Assembly: GCF_900100965.1 (NCBI RefSeq)
Contig: NZ_FMUJ01000002.1
Coordinates: 1,113,869-1,177,868, forward strand
DNA: 64,000 nt
Source: Variovorax sp. EL159
GTDB taxonomy: Bacteria; Pseudomonadota; Gammaproteobacteria; Burkholderiales; Burkholderiaceae_C
Direction: 5' to 3'
Shown: positions 34,107 through 43,158 of the stretch, piece by piece
How positions within the stretch are numbered: position 1 is the first letter of the stretch
Layout of the letters: each line of letters starts with the position of its first letter
The notes under the pieces: model-generated
Databases searched by the model: none
Told to the model about the DNA's origin: nothing
Seen by the model: only the letters and a program-made list of their open reading frames with translations
Translations under genes and position numbers: made by a program

Positions 34107-34997
34107 TCAGAGGCCCGGCGCCTCTCCCGCAGCCACGAAGCGCCGCTGGCGCATCCACTTGGTCGCCACCCATTTCTCGCCGCGCAGCACGGCCCCGCCC
34201 GCATGCAGCGACGCGTGGTCAACTTGCCCGAGGCTGTTGCAGTACTCGAAGTACACCGCGCTGCCGCGTTGCGGCGACACCGACCATCCGGTTTCCGGGA
34301 AGACCGTTTCGCCGCCTTCTTCCACCTCGTTCAGGTAGCTCACGAGCGTGCTCACACGCTGCCCGCTGCGCTCCAGCGAGGCCTGGTTGGCCGCGTTCGA
34401 CGGCACCAGAAAGTCGAAGTGCGGCATGCTTTGCGCACCGGCCGGGTAGTGCAACACCTGCAAGCCTTCACCGTTTTCCACCGGCAGATTCATCAGCGCC
34501 GACACACGCTCGTCGAGCCGCGCGATGAATGCGTTCTCGCGCAGCCGAAAGAACATGCCCAGGCTGCTGCGATGTTCGCCCGCGCGGTCCAGTCCGGTCA
34601 GCGGATCGACCGTGGTCGACGGCGTGAGCCGTGGCCTGGCGAGCGCGATCAGCTCTTCGCATTCCTGCGCGCTGAACACGTCGTTCAGCACGGCCATGGC
34701 GGGTTGCGCCGCGCGTGCCGCCACGCGCACGAGACGGTCCGGCGTGCGGATCGTCGTGCCCGGTGGCAGCCGCGACGCTTCGTATTGGTACGCCGGTGCC
34801 ACGGTGACCGAATCGATCGGCACGGGGCTTCCGGTGCGCAGCGCGAACACGAAGGCATCTACGATGGCTTTGGCTGCTTCCGCGGGCATGTCTTGCGCGC
34901 GCATTGCCTCGACCACCTGCGCGGGCGTGCCGCCCTGGCGCAGGTTGTGCAGCACCCAGTCACTCAGCGCGGGCGAGAAACGCAGCACCGCATCCAT
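34107..34997 (-). CDS. 2-oxoglutarate/Fe(II) oxygenase (prolyl 4-hydroxylase type)
   Basis: 296-aa non-haem iron dioxygenase. The iron ligands are visible: His193 and Asp195 in MPHFDFLVPS, and His265 in SLHAGGAVLRGEKWVATKW, where Lys275 would bind 2-oxoglutarate C5. The family (P4Hc) hydroxylates proline or related side chains in peptides or proteins. No signal peptide, so cytosolic. The start follows the stop of the small lipoprotein gene by only a few bases; this makes it the last gene of a leftward unit with phosphoesterase and di-haem protein. The N-terminal 100 residues are helical (GGTPAQVVEAMRAQD) and not part of the catalytic fold. Confidence 0.88.
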   Translation of the reverse strand: MDAVLRFSPALSDWVLHNLRQGGTPAQVVEAMRAQDMPAEAAKAIVDAFVFALRTGSPVPIDSVTVAPAYQYEASRLPPGTTIRTPDRLVRVAARAAQPAMAVLNDVFSAQECEELIALARPRLTPSTTVDPLTGLDRAGEHRSSLGMFFRLRENAFIARLDERVSALMNLPVENGEGLQVLHYPAGAQSMPHFDFLVPSNAANQASLERSGQRVSTLVSYLNEVEEGGETVFPETGWSVSPQRGSAVYFEYCNSLGQVDHASLHAGGAVLRGEKWVATKWMRQRRFVAAGEAPGL

Positions 34998-35001
34998 CGG
35001 C

Positions 35002-35616
35002 TCAGATCTCCGCCGGAACCCAGCCGCTTTCGGTGCGCTTGAAGTTCTGCTTCAGCTGCATCGTGCCGGCGCCGCGCACCACGCGGTCGACCATCGGAAA
35101 GGCCTTCTGCACGTCGGCGTCGCTCGTCCACGGCGCAGCGTCGATCTTGTAGGTGTAGGTGACCACCACCGCGGACGCGTCCTTGTCGTTCGGGGGGGCT
35201 TCCCAGCCGACGATGGTGTCGAGCGTGAGGTGGGCCGCACAGAAGTCGCTTTGAGGCTCGCGCACGTGGAAATACTTCTTGCCTTCCTCGGTCAGCGCAT
35301 AGCGCGTGACGGTGATCTCGGCGGGCTGTTCGCCTTCCTTGGCATCCTGGACCTTCGCGGTGGATGCACTCACCAGCCCGACACGCTCCAGCACAGGCAT
35401 CTGCACCGCGTTCCGTGCGCGCGTGCCGGCTTCGCGTTGCGGCACGTCGATGGGCCATTGGGTCTTGCCCAGGCACAGGTCGCCTCTCTTCGCCAGGTAT
35501 TCGTTCATGGCAACCGTCAGGTTCTGCAGGTTGGCTTCAGGCTGCTTCGGGCCGCAACCGGCGAGCACAGCCAGAGTGGCAACACCCAGTGCGAGGGAGA
35601 TTTTTTTCTTGTTCAT
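35002..35616 (-). CDS. Hypothetical lipoprotein
   Basis: 204-aa predicted lipoprotein: signal peptide MNKKKISLALGVATLAVLAG with lipobox VLAGC and lipid-attached Cys21. I recognise no enzymatic family. The mature part has an N-terminal helix (NLQNLTVAMNEYLAKRGDLC), a two-Cys pair (Cys in GDLCLG and in DFCAAHL) that could form a disulfide, then a beta-rich C-terminal half ending GWVPAEI. A GTG start 12 codons upstream is possible but would bury the signal peptide. It starts 20 bases after the di-haem gene stop and continues into the oxygenase gene, so it is probably cotranscribed with both. Confidence 0.75.
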   Translation of the reverse strand: MNKKKISLALGVATLAVLAGCGPKQPEANLQNLTVAMNEYLAKRGDLCLGKTQWPIDVPQREAGTRARNAVQMPVLERVGLVSASTAKVQDAKEGEQPAEITVTRYALTEEGKKYFHVREPQSDFCAAHLTLDTIVGWEAPPNDKDASAVVVTYTYKIDAAPWTSDADVQKAFPMVDRVVRGAGTMQLKQNFKRTESGWVPAEI

Positions 35617-35635
35617 GAAGGAAAGAGAGAAGAGA

Positions 35636-37084
35636 TCAATTGACGCACGCACCCGGCTTCGCGGGCGTCGCGGGTTTCGTGTCCGCGTCGCTCAGGGTGT
35701 TTAAAAAGCAGATCAGGTCCGCGATGTCCTGCTCGGACATGGGAGGCGCGGAGCCGGCGGCGCGGCCGTCCATCGGCAACTGCGTGTCGATGTTCGACGC
35801 GTAGGCGGCCGGCAGGTCGTTGTACTTCTGCACCTTGCCACCCGTGTATTGCGTGGTGATCAGGCCGTAGGTCGGAAAGCCCGGGTCGTTCGTCGCCTTG
35901 GGCGTGCCGCCCACGGTCGGGTACCACAGCTCCGGCTGCGTGTCGCGCGTGTTGTAGAAGCGGATGACCTGTTCCAGCGAATGCATCACGCCGTTGTGGA
36001 AGAAGGCCGTGCGCGTTGCCACGTTGCGCATCGTCGGTGCCTTGAACATGCCGCAGAAGCTGTTCGCTGCGTTGGGCGCGGCGGGCACGTGGTCGGTGCG
36101 CAGGGGGCCGCACACGCCCATGTCGAAATACTTCAGGTCGTTGTTCGCGGGAATGCCTGCGTTGCGCGGCACGCTGATCGCTTCGTACGAGAAGTCGGTG
36201 AACAGCGCCGAGCTGCCGTTCAGGCCCGCACCCTGGTAGTGGCACGACGCGCAGTTGCCCGTGGCCGGATTGGTGAACACCTTCAGGCCGCGCGTTTCCG
36301 CTGGCGTGAGCGTGCCGCCGATCTTGTTGGCCGCGTAGAGATCGAACTTGCTGCTGTACGGATGAAAGCTCTTGTCTTCGAGCTGATAGGCCTCGAGGGC
36401 CTGCAGTGCATTGGCGAAGGCCGCGTCGCTGTTGTCGAACACCTTGGCGCCGAAGGCCTGGACGATGAGCGGTGCGTAGTCGGCGGCCTGGAGCTTCTTC
36501 ACCACGTCGGCGCTGCTGGCATTGGCCATTTCGAGCGGATCGAGCAGCGGAATGCGGGCTTGTGCGGCCAGCGTGTCGGCACGGCCGTCCCAGGTGAAGC
36601 CGCCACCGGGGCCCGGCACGCTGATGCCGTCGGGGTTGTCCAGCAGGTCGGCGTAGGGCGGCGTGATGTCCTTGTAGCGCAGCGAGGGCACCGCGCGAAG
36701 ACCGGCCTGGTCCATGTGCACGCCACCAAGCTGCACCGACAGGTCGTTGGCCGGTGCGTAGGCATGCGCCGGGTCGTGGCAGCTGGCGCAAGACATGGCG
36801 CCCGAGCCCGAGAGGTTCTTGTCGAAGAACATCTTCTGGCCCACCTGCGCCGAGAGACTCAGGGTGCTGGCTGGCGATGCCGGTGGGGCCGCCGCCGGCG
36901 CCGGTGTGCCGCCGGTCGCCGTGGTGCCACCCGGCAGCATGCCAACCGAGCCGCCACCACCGCCGCCGCCGCCACACGCGACGAGCACCGCGCCTGCGAT
37001 GCCCGCCGCGCCCAGGGCGGCCAGTGCAAACCAGCCCAGACGCGTCACCGCCGGCCCTTTCGGGCCTGAACGGTGTTCCGTCAT
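35636..37084 (-). CDS. Di-haem cytochrome c peroxidase / MauG-family lipoprotein
   Basis: 482 aa with an N-terminal membrane/lipoprotein segment (lipobox VLVAC, Cys37) followed by a run of glycines and a Pro/Ala/Thr linker. Two c-type haem sites are present: CASCH at 99-103 (N-terminal low-potential/peroxidatic haem) and CASCH at 278-282 (C-terminal haem). Conserved surroundings include GQKMFFDKNLSGSG, PSLRYKDITPPYA and TMRNVATRTAFFHNGV, the last bearing the C-domain Met-type axial region. This superfamily reduces H2O2 or, as in MauG, oxidises a partner protein. The start overlaps the phosphoesterase stop by four bases (ATGA), so the two are translated together. Confidence 0.9.
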   Translation of the reverse strand: MTEHRSGPKGPAVTRLGWFALAALGAAGIAGAVLVACGGGGGGGGSVGMLPGGTTATGGTPAPAAAPPASPASTLSLSAQVGQKMFFDKNLSGSGAMSCASCHDPAHAYAPANDLSVQLGGVHMDQAGLRAVPSLRYKDITPPYADLLDNPDGISVPGPGGGFTWDGRADTLAAQARIPLLDPLEMANASSADVVKKLQAADYAPLIVQAFGAKVFDNSDAAFANALQALEAYQLEDKSFHPYSSKFDLYAANKIGGTLTPAETRGLKVFTNPATGNCASCHYQGAGLNGSSALFTDFSYEAISVPRNAGIPANNDLKYFDMGVCGPLRTDHVPAAPNAANSFCGMFKAPTMRNVATRTAFFHNGVMHSLEQVIRFYNTRDTQPELWYPTVGGTPKATNDPGFPTYGLITTQYTGGKVQKYNDLPAAYASNIDTQLPMDGRAAGSAPPMSEQDIADLICFLNTLSDADTKPATPAKPGACVN

Positions 37085-39417
37085 TGCTTCAGCGACCAGA
37101 CGTTGAACTGGTTGGCATCCGGTCCGACCTGCGCCGTGGTCGACACGTCACCCGATTGCTTCTGGGCGTAGCTCGCGGGAATCACGAAGGCGTGGTTGAT
37201 CGGCCGCACGCTGTCGAAGTGCGTGTCGGCGCTGCCCGTGTACTCCGGCAGGTTCAGGATGTTCGCGGCGATGAAGGCCTCGGTGTACTTCGAGCGGTTC
37301 ATGTACGAGGCATCGTTGGCCGGGTCGGCCAACTGGAACATGTCCTGCAGCGTGCGAACGAACGAGAAGTGGCTGTACGCGTCGCTGTCCGACACGCCCT
37401 TGGGTGCGTTGGCCTGGTTGGTCAGGATGCCGAAGATGCTTTCTCCGTGGCCGCGGTTGCCGTTGGTGTAGTTGTTGATCGTGGCATCGACCGACCACGT
37501 GCCGTCCGCGTTCTGCTTGAGCGGGTTGGCCTTGGTGCTGTTCGCCACGTTCCAGCCGCAGCAGGAGTTGAAGCCGCTGGTGGCATTGCCTTCGTCGAAC
37601 ATCAGCACGATGGCCACGCGCTTTTGCGGGTTCTGCCACAGCGGCGAAGCCTGGATGCGCTTGACCGTGTAGTCGACGTAGTTGTCGCCGCGCGTGATGA
37701 TCGGCGAGACGGCGCTGGCCGACACGTTGTTGGCCACGCTGCTGCAGTCGCTCGCCTTGGTGACACCGTCGGTGCCCACCACGGTGATGCCGTGCATGTC
37801 GTCGCACTGGTCGGGCACCAGGAAGTTCAGGTTGCCGACATTGCCGCTGGCCAGGTCGGTGCCGAGTTGGTCGTAGTCGTAGCTTGCGGGAATCGTGTAG
37901 TCGAGGCTGTTCTTCAGATTGGCATCCCACTGGCCGCCACCCATGGTGCGGTTGCTGTACTTCCACTCGGGTGCGCTGCGCACGTTCTGGTAGGCCATGC
38001 CGGGGTGATGCTTGGTCTTGTACAGGCCGGCAGGTAGCGGCAGCGTGAGCGTGGCATTGCCAACCGCCGTGGTGTTGCCGCCCAGGGTGCCTGGCGCGTA
38101 GACGTTGTCTTGCGCCGTGACCTTGGCATCGGCCACGCTGTCGGTGCGGAAGTCTTGGCCGGGGTTCATCGACTCGCTGTACGTGCGCCAGGTCAGGCCG
38201 GCGTTCGTGATCGCGTTGAAGAGGTTGGGCTTGCCGACGATGTTGTGGTTGACGGCGACCTTCTGCGTGCAGGTCGCGGCGAATGGCGACTTGGAAAGGC
38301 CCGGTTGCGTGTTGTCGGGCGTGGGCAGGTCTTGCACTGCATTGGCACCCGTGGCGTCGCAGTTCCACTGGCTGTCGTCGGTGATGCCCCAATCGTCGGC
38401 ACCGCCCAGCGCCGTGTAGTTAGGCTCGCTGGGGTTGCCCGTGGCGTAGTAGCTCACGAGCTGATTGCCGGCCTTCAGGTAGCCGTTGATCTTGGGCGCG
38501 TAGGCCGAGTTCAGGATCGACATCGTGGCCTTGTTTTCCAGCATCACGATGAAGATGTTGTCGTAGCGCGGAATGCCTTCGACGTTGAAGGCGGCCTGCT
38601 GCGACTGCAGGAAGGTGATGGGTTTGCGGTTGTCCACGACGGTGGCCGTGGCTGCCGTCACGCCGGCCATGCCGTTCAGGCGCGGATCGCCACCGGGGTT
38701 GGCCAGTGCGTCGGGGAACTTGTCGCCGCGGTCCAGCTTGGTGGTGGCGTAGGCGAAGCGGTTGTTCAGCGCATTGGCCTCGTTGAGCAGGGCGGTCTGC
38801 ACGTTGCCGCTGGCAGTGTTCACGTCGCCGAGCAGCGAGGCGACCGGCACGCCAAGACGCGTGGCCAGGTTCTGCTTTTCGACCGCGTAGGTCGTGCTGT
38901 TGGCTTCAATCAGGCGCGCAACTTCGGACGACAGCGGGCTGATCACCACAGCCGTGCCTTGTTCATTCACCTGGTCGAGCGTGACGCGCAACACTTCGCG
39001 CGTGGTCACGTTGGTATTGGTAGCCGTGTTCTTTGCGTTGGTGCCGATGTCGGCGATGAGTGCCGAGGCGCTCGGTAGCGACAGGCTGAACTTGCCGTTG
39101 GCATCCGTGACAACGGAAGTCTCACCGCTGTCGCAGCGACCGTTGTTGTTGGTGTCCACGCAGACGGTGGCACCGGCGTAGTAGCCGGCATTGATCACCG
39201 GATCGGTGCTGCTGCCGGGCTTGAAGGCGCTGGCGGTGAGCACACCGCTGACGGTGACGTTGCTGCTGCTGGGGCCTGCAGGCTGGCTTGGGGGGGAAGG
39301 GAGTGCGATGAAGCCCGAGCTGTCGCCACCGCCCCCGCATGCGGCCAGCAGCGACGCTGCAAGCACGGTCAACGTGGGGCACAACAAGCCGGATCTGATT
39401 TTTTGAGTGGCTTTCAA
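37081..39417 (-). CDS. Phosphoesterase-family (AcpA/PLC-like) surface lipoprotein
   Basis: 778-aa exported protein. The signal peptide ends in the lipobox LLAAC (Cys27). Residues 28-285 are a non-catalytic N-terminal region containing an EF-hand/dockerin-like Ca-binding loop DTNNNGRCDSGE (88-99) inside a carboxypeptidase-regulatory-like beta fold. The catalytic domain begins with NIFIVMLENKATMSIL (from 287), the start motif of the alkaline-phosphatase-superfamily phosphoesterases (PF04185: acid phosphatase AcpA, phospholipase C), and continues through LVPDQCDDMHG, VLMFDEGNA and NRGHGESIFG. It is 3'-fused in translation to the di-haem gene (overlap of four bases). Likely releases phosphate from organic esters at the cell surface; exact substrate unknown. 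Confidence 0.88.
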   Translation of the reverse strand: MKATQKIRSGLLCPTLTVLAASLLAACGGGGDSSGFIALPSPPSQPAGPSSSNVTVSGVLTASAFKPGSSTDPVINAGYYAGATVCVDTNNNGRCDSGETSVVTDANGKFSLSLPSASALIADIGTNAKNTATNTNVTTREVLRVTLDQVNEQGTAVVISPLSSEVARLIEANSTTYAVEKQNLATRLGVPVASLLGDVNTASGNVQTALLNEANALNNRFAYATTKLDRGDKFPDALANPGGDPRLNGMAGVTAATATVVDNRKPITFLQSQQAAFNVEGIPRYDNIFIVMLENKATMSILNSAYAPKINGYLKAGNQLVSYYATGNPSEPNYTALGGADDWGITDDSQWNCDATGANAVQDLPTPDNTQPGLSKSPFAATCTQKVAVNHNIVGKPNLFNAITNAGLTWRTYSESMNPGQDFRTDSVADAKVTAQDNVYAPGTLGGNTTAVGNATLTLPLPAGLYKTKHHPGMAYQNVRSAPEWKYSNRTMGGGQWDANLKNSLDYTIPASYDYDQLGTDLASGNVGNLNFLVPDQCDDMHGITVVGTDGVTKASDCSSVANNVSASAVSPIITRGDNYVDYTVKRIQASPLWQNPQKRVAIVLMFDEGNATSGFNSCCGWNVANSTKANPLKQNADGTWSVDATINNYTNGNRGHGESIFGILTNQANAPKGVSDSDAYSHFSFVRTLQDMFQLADPANDASYMNRSKYTEAFIAANILNLPEYTGSADTHFDSVRPINHAFVIPASYAQKQSGDVSTTAQVGPDANQFNVWSLKQ

Positions 39418-39811
39418 TGTCTTCTTTCAAAGGTGGGGGAGGGGCGTGTAAGCAGCAGTGCAACAAATGTGTTGCGCCAGTACTGCGGACCGCGAGCTAA
39501 TCTAGGTTTGCCCTGTGTCAGTCAAAAGGCAAAAGAATTAGCTCTGAATTAGCAAGCATTGCGCTCAGATTGGTGCGAGAAAAATCGCGCGAGCGAGGCT
39601 GACTTTCACCTGACTGAAAGGTGCATTCGAACCGCTTCTGCGTTTGATATTTGCGGGGTGGCAGGCCACCGCGCCGTCACGTCATCGCGCACATGGCGTG
39701 CGATCAAGATGTGGCGTCACGCGCCTTCACGAGAAGGAGGGCGCAGGTGTTCGGCAATGAGGGATGGCGGGTCACCGCATGGCTGGTTGCGTTGCCCGAC
39801 CGACCGACCGA
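39418..39811. promoter_or_regulatory. Promoter region of the phosphoesterase operon; no gene seen
   Basis: Upstream of the leftward phosphoesterase operon and downstream of the LysR stop. Composition is lower GC than its flanks from about 39480 to 39660. Inverted pairs include GCAACA/TGTTGC (39460-39475) and CTTTCA/TGAAAG (39603-39620), and AATTAGC occurs twice about 11 bases apart (39536 and 39547). None matches a clear Pho box or Fur box to my reading. Short open frames here have no ribosome sites or recognisable products. Confidence 0.5.
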
Positions 39812-40699
39812 TCAACGCACCGGCACGGCCTTCTTGCCAACCTGCTCGACCAACACCTTCCTGAGCGCCACGATCTTCGCCTGCGGCGCATCCCTGCGCC
39901 AGATCAGCCGCGTCTGCGCATGACGGAACTTCGGGCTCAGCTTGTGCACCCCGAGCCGCGCGCGCTCGGCATACGTGCCGAGCACGCTGGCCGGCACCAG
40001 CGCCACGCCCATGCCGATCGCCACGCAACCCAGGATCGCGTGGTACGAGCCCATCTCCACCATCTGCCGTGGCGCGACCCGCGAGCGCGCGAACCAGTCT
40101 TCAAAGCGCTTGCGATGCGGGCACCCCGGATGAAAGGCCAGCAGCGCTTTTGTCGCGTCGATGTCGCGCGGCGATGCAATCGGCGGATGCTTCGCTTCAG
40201 AGATCAGCACCATCTCTTCTTCATAGACGGGCACCGAGGCCAGCCGCTTGTCCGATGCCGGAATGGCGATGAGCGCCGCGTCGAGTTCGCCGTTGAGCAC
40301 CTGCCGCGTGTGATCCGTCGGGTCGCCGATATACAGCTCCAGCGTCACGTCGGGGTGCGCGTCGTGGAACACGCCCAGCGGCTGCGGCAGGCGCACTGCC
40401 GCCGTGCTTTCCATCGCGCCCAGGCGCAGCACGCCGGAAGGCTGGTCGAGCTTTACCGCTTCGGTTGCTTCTTTCGCCAGGTCGAGCAGGCGGTCGGCGT
40501 ACTGCAGCAGCACGCGGCCGGCTGGCGCCAGTTGCAGCCGCCGGCCTTCGCGAATGAACAGTGGCGCCGCCAGCTTTTCTTCCAGCGCCTGAATGCGGGC
40601 CGTGACGCTCGACTGCGCCCGATGCAGCGATTCCGCCGCGCGAACGATGCCGCCCATTTGCACCACCGCCTTGAAAACCTGCAGGTCGGAGAGTTCCAT
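39812..40699 (-). CDS. LysR-family transcriptional regulator
   Basis: 295 aa. The N-terminal winged HTH reads VFKAVVQMGGIVRAAESLHRAQSSVTARIQALE, followed by the linker helix and a two-lobed effector domain (AALIAIPASDKRL, EMVLISEAKHPPI, GMGVALVPASVLG) resembling a periplasmic binding protein. The fold matches CysB-type LysR proteins. It is divergent from a beta-hydroxyacid dehydrogenase gene, and the intergenic TGTTCT...AGAACA pair lies between, so autoregulation and activation of the dehydrogenase gene are expected. The effector is not apparent. The gene body has the same composition as neighbours. Confidence 0.92.
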   Translation of the reverse strand: MELSDLQVFKAVVQMGGIVRAAESLHRAQSSVTARIQALEEKLAAPLFIREGRRLQLAPAGRVLLQYADRLLDLAKEATEAVKLDQPSGVLRLGAMESTAAVRLPQPLGVFHDAHPDVTLELYIGDPTDHTRQVLNGELDAALIAIPASDKRLASVPVYEEEMVLISEAKHPPIASPRDIDATKALLAFHPGCPHRKRFEDWFARSRVAPRQMVEMGSYHAILGCVAIGMGVALVPASVLGTYAERARLGVHKLSPKFRHAQTRLIWRRDAPQAKIVALRKVLVEQVGKKAVPVR

Positions 40700-40722
40700 C
40701 GATTCGCCTTGTCCGAACGATT

Positions 40723-40751
40723 TGTTCTGAATAATTCATTTTATGAGAACA
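40723..40751. promoter_or_regulatory. LysR-type operator between divergent genes
   Basis: TGTTCT (40723) and AGAACA (40746) form a 6-bp inverted pair with a 17-base AT-rich spacer that contains GAATAATTC. The location, 24 bases upstream of the LysR start and about 40 bases before the dehydrogenase start, is where a LysR tetramer would bind. No clear T-N11-A core could be singled out with certainty. Confidence 0.5.
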
Positions 40752-40790
40752 CCTGAGTCGCCTAGATTTGATCTCCCCTGAAAGGAAATC

Positions 40791-41681
40791 ATGAAGATAG
40801 GTGTGATCGGAATCGGCGTGATGGGCGAACCCATCGCGCGCAACCTGAAGAAGGCCGGGCTCGACGTGACGGTCTTCAGCCGCCGCCCCGAAAGCTGCGA
40901 GCCCTTGCGCGAAGCGGGCATTGCCGTCGCGGGCAGTGCGGCGCAAGCCATCGCGGCCAGCGACGCGGCCATCCTGATGCTGCCGGGCCACAAGGAGATC
41001 GATGCCGTGCTCGGCCGCGATGCGGACGGGCGCATCGGCATCTCCGTCGAAGGCAAGACCCTCGTCCTCATGGCCACGGTGGCGCCCGCGTATTCGATCG
41101 CGCTCGAACGTGCCGTGGTGGCGGCGGGTGCGCGCTATGTGGAGGCGCCCGTCTCGGGCTCGAAGACACCGGCCCAGACAGGCCAGCTCGTCGTGCTGGC
41201 CGCGGCGGCCGACCCGATGCAACTCGACGCGCTGCAACCCGCCTTCGATGCCATCGGCAAGCGCACCGTGCGTTGCGGCGCCGTGCCCGGCGCCATGCGG
41301 ATGAAGCTGGCCAACAACCTGTTGTTGATCGCCAGCTTCGAGGCCATCACCGAGGCCGTGCACTTCGCCGCCGCCATCGGGCTCGACCTGCGGCAGTTCC
41401 TCGAAATGGCGCAGGCCGGCCCGCTCGCCAACGACGTGCTGCGCATGAAGGCGCCCAAGCTGTTGACGGACGACTTCGAGCGGCAGGCCGCGATCAGCCA
41501 GGCGTTCAAGGACATCGGTTTCGTGTGCGATGAGGCCGAGGCGCTTGGCTTGTGGCTGCCGGCTGCGCGTACCAACCGCGTCGTGTTCGGCGAAGCCATG
41601 CGGCGCGGGCAGGCGGATGAGGACGTGATCGGTGTGATCAAGGTGCTGCGCGACGGCATGCCAATGACGGCTAACGCGTAA
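40791..41681 (+). CDS. Beta-hydroxyacid dehydrogenase (3-hydroxyisobutyrate dehydrogenase family)
   Basis: 296-aa NAD(P)-dependent dehydrogenase. The Rossmann start is IGVIGIGVMGEPIARNL (residues 3-19), the substrate motif is ARYVEAPVSGSKTPAQTGQL (DAPVSGG-like, about 114-133), and the catalytic Lys lies in MRMKLANNLLL (GxxxKLxxN motif, about residue 168). Length fits the family (about 290). Members oxidise 3-hydroxyisobutyrate, tartronate semialdehyde, succinic-semialdehyde-type or imine substrates; which one applies is not visible. It is the only target candidate of the divergent LysR protein. The next gene on the right, a sugar dehydrogenase, is separated by 163 bases. Confidence 0.92.
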   Translation: MKIGVIGIGVMGEPIARNLKKAGLDVTVFSRRPESCEPLREAGIAVAGSAAQAIAASDAAILMLPGHKEIDAVLGRDADGRIGISVEGKTLVLMATVAPAYSIALERAVVAAGARYVEAPVSGSKTPAQTGQLVVLAAAADPMQLDALQPAFDAIGKRTVRCGAVPGAMRMKLANNLLLIASFEAITEAVHFAAAIGLDLRQFLEMAQAGPLANDVLRMKAPKLLTDDFERQAAISQAFKDIGFVCDEAEALGLWLPAARTNRVVFGEAMRRGQADEDVIGVIKVLRDGMPMTANA

Positions 41682-41844
41682 CGCCACCTTCGTTTTCTTC
41701 TTCGCCGGTTGCGAGCGCGTTGGTGCTGCACCGGCGGGCGTCTCGGAGAGCGGGGCTCTATGCTCGCCGCTCCGATAGCCCGGCGCCTGGCACTCCCTTC
41801 ACGATCGCCGGATACTCTTCGCACTACCAACCGACGAGTGAAGC

Positions 41845-43071
41845 ATGCAACTCCTGAAGTCCGGACTCATCCCCTGGTTGCTCCTCGGTGCAACGCCCGT
41901 GATTGCGCAAATCAACGCAGGAACTCTGGCACCGACCCCATCGCCGCCGTTCAAGCTCACGAAGGTCGCGCAGTTCGACTTGCCATGGCGCATCGCCTTC
42001 CTGCCGGACGGACGCATGCTGATCACCGAGAAGATCGGCAAGCTCTTCCTCGCGACCCAGTCCGGGCAGAAGCTCGAAGTCACCGGGGTGCCGCCGGTGC
42101 TGTACGAGAACCAGAACGGCCTGCTCGGCGTCTACCTGTCCCCGTCGTATTCGAGCGATGGCGCGATCTACCTGACCTATTCGGAGCCCGGCCAAGAGCG
42201 GGGCACCTCGAGCCCGGCGCTCGCGCGTGCGACGCTCAAGATCGGCGCCGGCACCGCCTCGCTGGAGGACCTGAAGGTCATCTGGCACGACCCGATCAAG
42301 GGCAAGGGCGGCCAGGTCGGCGCCGCCGTGGCCTTTTCGCCAGACCAGAAGCTTCTCTTTCTCACGGCCGGCGACCGACAGCGCTTCACCCCTGCGCAGG
42401 ACCCGAACCAGCCGGCCGGCAAGATCCTGCGATTGACCCTCGACGGCAAGCCCGCACCCGGCAACCCCATGGAGGGCAAGACCGGCGCACGATCGGTTCC
42501 GGTGATCGATCCACCAAGGGATACGGAGGCCGCCAAGACCGCGCCGGTGGTGCGCACCTATGTTTTTGATGGTCCCAACCTGACACCGTCCGAGATATGG
42601 TCCTCGGGGCATCGCACGCCCTACGGCCTTGCGTTCGCGCCCGATGGTCGCCTTTGGGAGCTCGAGCATGGGCCGCGTGGCGGCGACGAACTCAACCTCA
42701 TCGAGCCGGGCAAGAACTACGGTTGGCCGCTCGTCTCCTATGCGGTGAACTACGACGGCGTGCCCATTGCCAGCCCCGACACGCGCCCCGACCTCGCCAA
42801 GCCCGTCATCTATTGGACGCCTGTCCTCGCGCCCGGCAACCTGATGTTCTACAGCGGCGCGATGTTTCCGAAATGGAAGGGCTCGGCGTTCGCGACCGGC
42901 CTCGTGAGCCGTGCCTTGCACCGGATCGAGGTGCACGGCGCGATCGCGACGCCGGCGGAGCACTGGACGGTCGGCTTTCGCGTCCGCGCCGTCGAGCAGG
43001 CACCGGATGGCGCGCTGTGGCTGATCGAGGACGACCGCGAGGGCGGCTTGTATCGGCTCACGCCGAAGTAG
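41845..43071 (+). CDS. PQQ-type soluble aldose sugar dehydrogenase (YliI/GSDH family)
   Basis: 408-aa periplasmic six-bladed beta-propeller. The signal peptide is LIPWLLLGATPVIAQ, cleaved about residue 22. Visible family motifs: LPWRIAFLPDGRMLITEK (blade 1), GLLGVYLSPSYSSDGAIYLTY, PSEIWSSGHRTPYGLAFAPD and ELEHGPRGGDELNLIEPGKNYGWP, the last containing the PQQ-binding loop with conserved residues. In E. coli, YliI oxidises aldoses using PQQ and a respiratory acceptor. Whether this organism makes PQQ cannot be seen here. Alone between the dehydrogenase gene and the convergent dienelactone hydrolase. Confidence 0.9.
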   Translation: MQLLKSGLIPWLLLGATPVIAQINAGTLAPTPSPPFKLTKVAQFDLPWRIAFLPDGRMLITEKIGKLFLATQSGQKLEVTGVPPVLYENQNGLLGVYLSPSYSSDGAIYLTYSEPGQERGTSSPALARATLKIGAGTASLEDLKVIWHDPIKGKGGQVGAAVAFSPDQKLLFLTAGDRQRFTPAQDPNQPAGKILRLTLDGKPAPGNPMEGKTGARSVPVIDPPRDTEAAKTAPVVRTYVFDGPNLTPSEIWSSGHRTPYGLAFAPDGRLWELEHGPRGGDELNLIEPGKNYGWPLVSYAVNYDGVPIASPDTRPDLAKPVIYWTPVLAPGNLMFYSGAMFPKWKGSAFATGLVSRALHRIEVHGAIATPAEHWTVGFRVRAVEQAPDGALWLIEDDREGGLYRLTPK

Positions 43072-43158
43072 TCACGTCAAGGTATCGCCTACGGGCTGGG
43101 CCTGCCCGGGGCACCGCAGCGCCCGGGCAAGTTCACCAGCCGATTTGCATTGCTGCGA

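Noticed and set aside
39559..39923. Small rightward open frames upstream of the phosphoesterase operon
   Set aside because: No ribosome-binding sites; they run antisense into the LysR 3' end and show no domain.
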